A stretch of DNA of 5,672 nucleotides, taken from JANQPX01 sp039028235. Its GTDB lineage: Bacteria; Pseudomonadota; Alphaproteobacteria; Geminicoccales; Geminicoccaceae. Location of the stretch: contig JBCCIN010000346.1 of assembly GCA_039028235.1 (NCBI GenBank), positions 1-5,672 of the forward strand, written 5' to 3'. Below the pieces are notes generated by a model. That model did not search any database. It saw nothing but the letters and a program-made list of their open reading frames with translations, and had not been told where the DNA came from. Every line of letters begins with the position of its first letter. The first letter of the stretch is position 1. Positions 1 to 4,655 of this stretch are shown here, one piece after another. The position numbers and the translations under genes were made by a program.

Positions 1-1
1 G

Positions 2-334
2 CCCAAACGCCAGCGGTGCCTGCAATGGCACGGCGTCGAAGTGACCGAGCCGCCGGCCGGCGCCGTCATCCTTGCGTCCTCGCCCGTCTGCCAGGTGCAG
101 GCGCTGCGCGTCGGAGATCATGCCTGGTCCATGCAGTATCACGTTGAGGTCGAGGACGACACCGTCGACAATTGGGGTGTGATACCGGCCTATCGTGACG
201 CGCTGGAGAGGAGCCTCGGCCCGGGTGCCATCGACGATCTCCGGCGGGACGCGAGCCGAGCCATGCCGGGCTTTGTCGACAATGCCGCCAAGCTCTACGC
301 CAACTTTCGAACGGCGGTCGCGGACACCCTCTGA
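2..334 (+). CDS. C-terminal part of a class I glutamine amidotransferase-like protein (5' end outside window)
   Basis: The reading frame is open from base 2 and ends with TGA at 332-334, so only about the last 110 residues are present. The visible part begins with a QWHG motif (bases 23-34), followed by ALLASSP-like text (VILASSPVCQVQALRVG) and then MQYHVE. This order matches the C-terminal half of class I glutamine amidotransferases of the GuaA-like type (COG0518). In that family the QFHPE-type motif supplies the His and Glu of the Cys-His-Glu triad; here they would be His at 140-142 and Glu at 146-148. The nucleophilic Cys lies upstream of the window. The Pro of QFHPE is Val here, which is a tolerated variant in my understanding but unverified. 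The last 60 residues are helical and charged, and the protein appears to end as a stand-alone GATase domain without a fused synthetase. The acceptor substrate cannot be told. The gene converges on the OmpA gene at 536-1129. Confidence 0.8.
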   Translation, partial: PKRQRCLQWHGVEVTEPPAGAVILASSPVCQVQALRVGDHAWSMQYHVEVEDDTVDNWGVIPAYRDALERSLGPGAIDDLRRDASRAMPGFVDNAAKLYANFRTAVADTL

Positions 335-472
335 GCTGGTGCTACGCGGCGTGTCTGGCTTGGATCGGTCGGACACCCATGCTCGCTTGAGCGATGGCGC
401 ATGCGATCGTGGAAGACCTCGCGGAGAGGTCATCGCTCAGACATTCGCCTGTCAATCGAGACGACCAGAACG
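335..472. other. Convergent intergenic region between the amidotransferase and ompA-like gene 1
   Basis: This gap of about 140 bases shows no coding features. It holds a nested inverted repeat (388-439, listed separately) and leads into the terminator at 473-506. Open frames that cross it in either direction are not plausible proteins. Confidence 0.6.
388..439. repeat. Nested inverted repeat, possible terminator-like RNA structure
   Basis: TGAGCGATG at 388-396 is the exact reverse complement of CATCGCTCA at 431-439. Inside this 9-bp pair lies a second inverted repeat, ACCTC (416-420) with GAGGT (426-430) around a GCGGA loop. The two stems are separated by 19 unpaired bases on the 5' side only. 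The element starts 53 bases after the amidotransferase stop codon, so it could be a 3' structure of that mRNA, but no T tract follows. Pairing is seen directly; function is inferred and uncertain. Confidence 0.35.
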
Positions 473-506
473 AAAAACGCCGGTGAACCTGAGTTCACCG
501 GCGTTT
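473..506 (-). terminator. Rho-independent terminator of ompA-like gene 1
   Basis: AAACGCCGGTGAAC (475-488) and GTTCACCGGCGTTT (493-506) form a perfect 14-bp stem around the 4-base loop CTGA. Read on the minus strand the stem ends in a run of five T (473-477), as in a classic intrinsic terminator. It lies about 30 bases after the stop codon of the minus-strand gene at 536-1129. Read on the plus strand the tail is GTTTCG, so it may also stop transcription from the left, but less well. Confidence 0.9.
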
Positions 507-535
507 CGAAAGACGGTGGCCTTTCGGCCTTGGTC

Positions 536-1129
536 TTACTGAGTCTCGATGGCGGCCCGTCGGTTCTGACGCATGGCAACACCGTCCTCGGTCGCAACCG
601 CCGGCTCGGTCTCACCATAACCCATGGTGCTGATCGCCGCCTCGGGGATGCCCGCCGCGACCAGCGCATCCGCAATGGTCTTCGCACGGCGCTCGGACAG
701 ATCCATGTTGTAGTCGTCGCCACCGGAGCGGTCGGCGTGGCCCATCACCGTGACGCTGGCCGGACCTTGTGATGCGACCGCCGCAACGATGTCGTCGAGC
801 ATCGCCTGATCTTCGGCATCGAGCTGATCCGAATCCAGCGAGAAATACACCATGCCGTCATGCGGCAGCGAGGCCGGTACAGCCGCCGCATCGGCGTCAC
901 CAGCGTCCGTTGTCTCAGTCTCGACCGCTGCAACCTGCTCGGCTGCAGGGCATGGTTCACTACTGCCAAGCAGCAACGGCTTGCCGCTGCTGGTCGTCAC
1001 CATGTCGGCATCAGCCTCCATGACACCGCCGCAAAGATCGTCGCGACCGTCATGCGCTTGGGCTGACAAACTGCCAACCAGCAACGCAGCGGCGGCGACT
1101 GCAGAACAACCGAAGAACGTCTTGAGCAT
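536..1129 (-). CDS. Secreted OmpA-family peptidoglycan-binding protein (paralogue 1)
   Basis: This 197-residue protein is probably periplasmic or attached to the cell wall. Residues 1-25 are a signal peptide (MLKTFF, an Ala/Leu-rich core, then AQA before His26) for signal peptidase I. There is no lipobox at the cleavage site. Residues 26-90 are acidic and rich in Ala/Thr, with two cysteines (Cys33 and Cys60). Residues about 93-196 are an OmpA C-terminal-like domain: VYFSLDSDQL (94-103), GHADRSGGDDYNMDLSERRA (130-149) and QNRRAAIE near the end. In this family Asp133 and Arg148 correspond to the pair that binds the diaminopimelate of peptidoglycan; the D-x14-R spacing is intact. The protein has no beta-barrel, so it is not a full OmpA porin. 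The ATG at 1127-1129 has a GAGGGG Shine-Dalgarno stretch about 8 bases upstream. A close paralogue lies upstream at 1509-2114 on the same strand. Family assignment is firm; the cellular role is inferred. Confidence 0.93.
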   Translation of the reverse strand: MLKTFFGCSAVAAAALLVGSLSAQAHDGRDDLCGGVMEADADMVTTSSGKPLLLGSSEPCPAAEQVAAVETETTDAGDADAAAVPASLPHDGMVYFSLDSDQLDAEDQAMLDDIVAAVASQGPASVTVMGHADRSGGDDYNMDLSERRAKTIADALVAAGIPEAAISTMGYGETEPAVATEDGVAMRQNRRAAIETQ

Positions 1130-1144
1130 GAGGTGCCCCCCTCA
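1129..1144 (-). promoter_or_regulatory. Ribosome binding site of ompA-like gene 1, inside a small possible hairpin
   Basis: On the minus strand, TGAGG (1144 down to 1140) can pair with CCTCA (1133 down to 1129) around a 6-base loop. The left arm and loop contain the GAGGGG Shine-Dalgarno stretch, and the right arm includes the A of the ATG start codon. If formed, the 5-bp stem would partly hide the ribosome binding site. The pairing is visible; any regulatory effect is speculation. Confidence 0.35.
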
Positions 1145-1229
1145 ATATTCCATGTTAGTCGATGCAGCACCTGTGTAGTGTTGCCGCTCTCTACGGCTTG
1201 CACCACCGCATGATGCAAAGTCGCGATCA

Positions 1230-1258
1230 ATCCAAAAGGCGCTTCCTGACTTTGTCAA
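1230..1258 (-). promoter_or_regulatory. Candidate sigma-70-type promoter of ompA-like gene 1
   Basis: On the minus strand there is a perfect TTGACA -35 box (bases 1258 down to 1253), then 17 bases, then TTGGAT (1235 down to 1230), which matches the -10 consensus at three of six positions. The start of transcription would be near 1223, giving a leader of about 94 bases. Alphaproteobacterial promoters often combine a good -35 with a weak -10, so it is plausible but not proven. Confidence 0.4.
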
Positions 1259-1347
1259 TCGAGCGAACGTTAGATTAGATCAGCGTCATACGAAAATATG
1301 CCGTAGAATAACCCCGCGGTTACGTCAACGGTGGTTTTCTTTTTTCA

Positions 1348-1428
1348 ATGAAATGTACAGGTGAAAAAGTGAAGATTATCGCTTTAGTTGTTTTTACTTC
1401 GGCGCATGTCATTTTACAGTTTTATTGA
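1348..1428 (+). CDS. Possible 26-residue hydrophobic small protein
   Basis: ATG at 1348 opens a frame that ends at TGA 1426-1428. The peptide has a basic start (MKCTGEKV) followed by KIIALVVFTSAHVILQFY, which could be a single membrane segment. No good Shine-Dalgarno lies at the right distance from this ATG: GGTGG is about 13 bases away. A GTG at 1369 has AGGTGA just upstream (spacing 4) and would give a 19-residue version. The perfect hairpin at 1434-1467 begins 6 bases after the stop. Base composition is AT-rich, unlike the neighbours, so codon bias gives no support. It may equally be a chance frame in AT-rich noncoding DNA. Confidence 0.2.
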   Translation: MKCTGEKVKIIALVVFTSAHVILQFY

Positions 1429-1433
1429 GCGTC

Positions 1434-1467
1434 GTGTCGGCATGCTCGCGAAAAAGCATGCCGACAC
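1434..1467. terminator. Perfect 12-bp hairpin between the ompA-like genes, likely 3' end of paralogue 2
   Basis: GTGTCGGCATGC (1434-1445) and GCATGCCGACAC (1456-1467) pair perfectly around a 10-base loop. TGAG (1426-1429) and CTCA (1471-1474) can extend the stem beyond a small internal loop. It lies about 42 bases after the stop codon of the minus-strand gene at 1509-2114. Neither side has a proper T run: the minus-strand tail begins GACGCTCAATAAAA and the plus-strand tail ATTCTCAGATTT. It could be a terminator lacking a U tract, a hairpin that protects the mRNA 3' end, or the terminator of the small plus-strand frame. The structure is certain, the role is inferred. Confidence 0.6.
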
Positions 1468-1508
1468 ATTCTCAGATTTCTGTAGTCAAGCGACTGCTTG
1501 CTCAGCCT

Positions 1509-2114
1509 TCAGTAGCTAGGCGTGACGGCCACCCTGCGATTGCTGGCCTCGCGCGTGCCGTCGCCGGTCTCGACGGCGAGGTCTTCCTCACCTGAGGCAC
1601 CGCGTGAGATCATGCCGGCCGGCACGCCCGCTTGGATCAGGGCCGCCGCCACGTTGTCGGCGCGGGCCTCAGAAAGCCGCGCATTCAGATCGGCCGATCC
1701 GGAGGTGTCGGTATAACCGACCACGGTCAGCGCCTTGGGCGCGGTCGCCATGAGCTCGGCGACATACGCGTTGACTTCCGCCTGAGCTCCCGCATCCAGC
1801 TCGTCCTGGTTGACATCGAAATAGACGATGAGCGGATCGACCACCGTGGTGACGCCTTCGGTCTCGTCGACGGCGGCGGTCTGCTGCTCCGCTTCCGAGT
1901 TTTCGACGGTGCCGGCATCGGCGCCTGCGGGGCAGTCGCTGCTGTTGCTGTGCGCGATATCGTCGGAATCGCTTTCGAGCACGGGTTCGCCGTCACCGTC
2001 CAGAACGACATTGCAGAGCTTGCTGCCCTCATGGGCAGGCGCGGCCGTCGGAAGGCCGGTGAGCAGGGCGAGAAGAGCTAGCGCCGATGATGCACCGATC
2101 ACATTGCGATACAT
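1509..2114 (-). CDS. Secreted OmpA-family peptidoglycan-binding protein (paralogue 2)
   Basis: The protein has 201 residues with the start chosen at 2114. That ATG is preceded by AAAGGA with 7 bases spacing and opens directly into a signal peptide (MYRNVIG, ALALLALLTG core, APA before His28). The frame stays open upstream to 2285, but that part lacks a signal peptide at its own start and reads like noncoding DNA. Residues 28-92 are acidic with Cys34 and Cys61. Residues about 93-199 are an OmpA C-terminal-like domain with IVYFDVNQDELD (96-107), GYTDTSGSADLNARLSEARA (133-152) and SNRRVAV (191-197). Asp136 and Arg151 match the peptidoglycan-binding pair of the family. The protein is expected in the periplasm, bound to the wall; no barrel is present. 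It shares the cysteine spacing and the mature start H-(D/E)-G with the gene at 536-1129, so the two are paralogues. The large gap and the hairpin between them suggest separate transcription. Confidence 0.93.
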   Translation of the reverse strand: MYRNVIGASSALALLALLTGLPTAAPAHEGSKLCNVVLDGDGEPVLESDSDDIAHSNSSDCPAGADAGTVENSEAEQQTAAVDETEGVTTVVDPLIVYFDVNQDELDAGAQAEVNAYVAELMATAPKALTVVGYTDTSGSADLNARLSEARADNVAAALIQAGVPAGMISRGASGEEDLAVETGDGTREASNRRVAVTPSY

Positions 2115-2793
2115 GAGCTGATCCTTTGAAAGAGGTGAGAGGACCGGCATTGAGGCTGATGAACCCCATCGGCACCGCTGTCGATCACCATCAGCGGCAC
2201 CCGGCGCTCGAAAAAAGGACTCTCCCAGCCTGAAAGCGCACGTCCTCGCATTTCCGCTATGCGGACGTCCAGTGGTCGTCCCCACCTAGCGTCCACGCAG
2301 GCCACGTGTGGTACAGACCTTCGCTGTGAACTTCAAGTCTCCGGCGCTGTCTGATCAAGGTGATCACCAAGAATTTATAAAGGAGCGTTGGTATCCAGCG
2401 CATCCGTGTTGTTAGGTCATTATTTTATCTCTTGAGTATTGCCGTGCAGATCTTGTGCTCTTCTCGGTTGCTTGCCTCGTCGATGACGCGCGCCGGGCAC
2501 GCCGTAGCTCCAACTCGGCGGGATCGTTATCCCGAGCATGACCGCGCCGGTCGGTTCCGGTCGGATGAGCTTGTCACGGCCCGCCGGTCCCTCATTCGCC
2601 CGCTGATCACTCATTCGAAAGAGGCTCGCAAAAAAGGCACGTTTGTTCGATATCTGTTCGTCAGAATCGCACGCATTTTGTGCACTCAGAGACCCTGCCC
2701 GGTTGCGAATTGCGTAAAATTCCGTCATACCGCGCAGGTAGCCGCTCCGGCGAAATGCCCTTCGGATTCGCCCCAAAACCACGGAACCATTGA
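2115..2793. other. Divergent intergenic region of about 680 bases without a convincing gene
   Basis: The region separates the minus-strand OmpA gene from the plus-strand sugar operon and should contain the promoters of both. Visible structure includes an imperfect inverted repeat at 2240-2268 and a short tandem repeat of CCGGTCGG near 2547-2566. There is also an AT-rich patch at 2371-2381 (AATTTATAAAG). Open frames of 121 codons (+, 2432-2797) and 129 codons (-, 2420-2809) overlap each other here. Both show arginine-rich, low-order text without a recognisable family or a good ribosome binding site, so I do not call either. I could not place promoters with confidence. Confidence 0.6.
2240..2268. 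repeat. Imperfect inverted repeat upstream of ompA-like gene 2
   Basis: ACGTC-CT-CGCAT (2240-2251) pairs with ATGCGGACGT (2259-2268) around a 7-base loop, giving ten base pairs with a 2-base bulge on one arm. It lies about 125 bases before the start codon of the minus-strand OmpA gene, so it may be part of its mRNA leader or an operator. No T run follows on either strand. Confidence 0.35.
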
Positions 2794-3966
2794 ATGAAGC
2801 AAGAACCACGCCTTCGCGTTGGCGTCATCGGGACCGGCTTTGTCTCGCGCCACTTCGTTCATGAACTCGCACGCCGCCCGAGCTACGAGCTCGGCAAGGT
2901 CCTGACCCGGCGCCCGCTGGAAAGCTGCGGCGAGTATCCGCGCCAGGATGCGCTCACCGCGTCGCTCGACGAACTGATCGAGACGAGCGACGTGATCTTC
3001 GAATGCACCGGCGACGTGCCTTACGCCGCCGCGACCGTCGGTCCGGTGCTCGATGCCGGCAAGCCGGTGGTCACCCTGAATGCCGAGTTTCACACGACCG
3101 TCGGTTCGCATTTCGTCGACCGTGGATTGCTTAGTGAGGCCGAGGGCGATCAGCCCGGCTGCCTCGCTGCCCTCCACGAAGAAGCCGTCTCCATGGGTTT
3201 CTCGCCCTTGGTTTACGGCAATATGAAAGCCTTCCTGAACCGCAATCCCTCGCCCGAGGACATGCAGTTCTGGGCGGACAAGCAGGACTATTCGGTGCCG
3301 ATGGTCACCTCCTTCACCGACGGCACCAAGGTGCAGATCGAGCAGTGTCTGGTGGCCAACGGCCTCGGCGCCGGAATCGCCAAGGAAGACCTGATCGGCC
3401 TCGAGACCGGCGATCTCAAACATGCCGCCCAGGAGCTTGGCAAGGCCGCGGATCAGGCCGGCTACCCGATCAGCGAGTACATCCTGGACCGCGGCCTCCA
3501 GCACGGCGTCTTTATCGTCGCGCGCCATGACGACCACCAAAAGCAGCCGCTGCAGAACTTCAAGTTCGGCGAAGGTCCTTACTACCTCCTGATCAAGGAC
3601 TATTGCCTCGTCCATCTCGAAGTGTTCAAGACCATCGAGCGTGTCGCACGCGGCGGTCGGGCTCTGCTCAACAACAGTGCGAAGCCGCGCGTCGGCGTCG
3701 CCGCGGTGGCCAAGCGCGACCTCGCACCCGGCACCCGCATCGAACGCGGCTGCGGCAGCTTCGATCTGCGCGGCATCTGCGTCAATCTCGCCGACCGGCC
3801 GGGACATCTGCCGATCTGCCTCGCCAACGACCTCGAGGTGCAGCGACCGGTTGCCGCCGGCGAGGTGCTGACCGCCGATGATGTCGCCATGCCCGAGACC
3901 GAGGCGCTGAAGATTTGGAAGACAATCGAGCGTGAAGCGTTGACATTGGACAGACGCGCTTCTTGA
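2794..3966 (+). CDS. Homoserine dehydrogenase-like NAD(P) oxidoreductase with C-terminal SAF domain
   Basis: This 390-residue cytoplasmic protein matches the layout of the COG4091 family (predicted homoserine dehydrogenase with SAF domain). Residues 7-95 are a Rossmann fold with the dinucleotide motif VGVIGTGFVSR (9-19), strand ends VIFECTGD (67-74) and PVVTLNAEF (91-99). The middle part carries two blocks that I associate with this family: EGDQPG (117-122) and SFTDGTKVQIEQ (173-184). From about residue 300 a SAF-type domain follows (AAVAKRDLAPGTRI, then RPVAAGEVLTADDV), similar to the C-terminal part of sialic acid synthases. The true substrate of this family is not known to me; homoserine is only a name by similarity. 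Its place before an RmlC-type epimerase and an SDR points to a role in building an unusual nucleotide sugar. The ATG at 2794 has a weak GGAA 7 bases upstream. The next gene starts 76 bases downstream. Confidence 0.85.
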   Translation: MKQEPRLRVGVIGTGFVSRHFVHELARRPSYELGKVLTRRPLESCGEYPRQDALTASLDELIETSDVIFECTGDVPYAAATVGPVLDAGKPVVTLNAEFHTTVGSHFVDRGLLSEAEGDQPGCLAALHEEAVSMGFSPLVYGNMKAFLNRNPSPEDMQFWADKQDYSVPMVTSFTDGTKVQIEQCLVANGLGAGIAKEDLIGLETGDLKHAAQELGKAADQAGYPISEYILDRGLQHGVFIVARHDDHQKQPLQNFKFGEGPYYLLIKDYCLVHLEVFKTIERVARGGRALLNNSAKPRVGVAAVAKRDLAPGTRIERGCGSFDLRGICVNLADRPGHLPICLANDLEVQRPVAAGEVLTADDVAMPETEALKIWKTIEREALTLDRRAS

Positions 3967-4042
3967 GGAGAGCGATCGGCTGGGTCGGTGTGACCACTTA
4001 AGAGTTGTCATCCAACCCTTTGCCGGTCGAAAAAGAACAACA

Positions 4043-4603
4043 ATGGACGTTATCGAAACCAGCCTGCCGGACGTGAAGCTCATCACGCCTCCGCGCTTCG
4101 GCGATCAACGCGGCTTTTTTTCCGAGATCTACAACCGGCGGGCCCTCGCTGAGGTGGGCATCACCGTCGAGTTCATCCAGGAAAATCATTCCTACTCCGC
4201 TGATGTGGGCACCCTGCGCGGCCTGCATTTCCAGGCTCCGCCCGCCACCCAGACCAAGCTCGTGCGCGTCCTGCGCGGCGCCATCCTGGATGTGTGCGTG
4301 GACCTCCGCCATGGTTCGCCCCACTTCGGCAAGCATGTGATGGTCGAGATGACCGCGGAGAGCGGCCAGCAGATCCTTTGCCCGCAGGGCTTCGCCCACG
4401 GCCTGCTCACGCTCAAGCCCCATACCGAAATCGCCTACAAGGTCGACGCCTACTACGCGCCCGAGCTTGATCTCGGCGTGCGTTATGACGATCCGGACCT
4501 CAGCATCGACTGGCCATTGCCGGGCGATGAACTGGTTCTTTCGGAGAAGGACCGAAATCAGCCGAGCCTTCGCGATTTGCCAGAGATTTTCACGTATTCT
4601 TAA
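4043..4603 (+). CDS. rfbC: dTDP-4-dehydrorhamnose 3,5-epimerase family protein (RmlC-type cupin)
   Basis: The 186-residue length and motif order fit RmlC/RfbC, a cytoplasmic cupin that epimerises C3 and C5 of a nucleotide-linked 4-keto-6-deoxyhexose. Visible blocks are DQRGFFSE (21-28), QENHSYS (46-52), GTLRGLHFQAPP (56-67), TKLVRVLRGAILDVCVDLR (71-89), GSPHFG (91-96), QGFAHG (115-120), YYAPE (137-141) and EKDRNQPSL (168-176). By family knowledge His62 is the base and Asp170 its partner, Lys72 holds the substrate, and Tyr138 is the likely acid; all are present, so the enzyme should be active. Relatives of the same fold act on other sugars or only at one carbon, so the exact substrate is open. 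No RmlA, RmlB or RmlD is recognisable beside it. Spacing is 76 bases from the gene before and 52 to the gene after, same strand, consistent with one operon. There is no strong Shine-Dalgarno, only a purine-rich GAAAAAGAA before the ATG. Confidence 0.92.
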   Translation: MDVIETSLPDVKLITPPRFGDQRGFFSEIYNRRALAEVGITVEFIQENHSYSADVGTLRGLHFQAPPATQTKLVRVLRGAILDVCVDLRHGSPHFGKHVMVEMTAESGQQILCPQGFAHGLLTLKPHTEIAYKVDAYYAPELDLGVRYDDPDLSIDWPLPGDELVLSEKDRNQPSLRDLPEIFTYS

Positions 4604-4655
4604 CCCTGAAGCCTCACTATCCGAATCGAAAATCACACCAGAGAGAGACGCTGAC

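Larger units (their letters stand above)
1130..1508. other. 379-base intergenic region between the two ompA-like genes, AT-rich in the middle
   Basis: The stretch from about 1285 to 1430 is clearly AT-rich by eye compared with the GC-rich genes on both sides, with runs such as TTTTCTTTTTT (1335-1345). The region contains the candidate promoter at 1230-1258, a small open frame at 1348-1428 and the hairpin at 1434-1467, each listed separately. The rest shows no feature I can name. Confidence 0.6.

Noticed and set aside
2115..2285. N-terminal extension of ompA-like gene 2 up to base 2285
   Set aside because: The start at 2114 has a good AAAGGA ribosome binding site and opens into a signal peptide. 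An extra 57 residues before a signal peptide would make no sense for export.
2308..2336. TTGAAG, 17 bases, TACCAC on the minus strand as promoter of ompA-like gene 2
   Set aside because: Only four and three matches to the two consensus boxes, and the resulting leader would be almost 190 bases; too weak to list as a feature.
2715..2720. TAAAAT as -10 box of the sugar operon
   Set aside because: It matches five of six -10 positions but has no -35-like sequence 16-18 bases upstream (the area reads GACCCTG).
2420..2809. 129-codon minus-strand frame and the opposite 121-codon plus-strand frame at 2432-2797
   Set aside because: Both cover the same noncoding-looking stretch, are arginine-rich, begin without a good ribosome binding site and resemble no family known to me. 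The plus frame needs a TTG start; its ATGA overlap with the start at 2794 is probably chance.
4005..4033. TTGTCA in the gap before the RmlC-type gene as an internal promoter
   Set aside because: At the proper distance there is CGAAAA, not a -10 box. The gap is short enough for one operon.
2725..4086. 453-codon minus-strand open frame opposite the SAF-domain oxidoreductase
   Set aside because: It lies antisense to a gene with clear family motifs. Long antisense frames are common in GC-rich genes with G/C third positions, and the translated text shows no family features.
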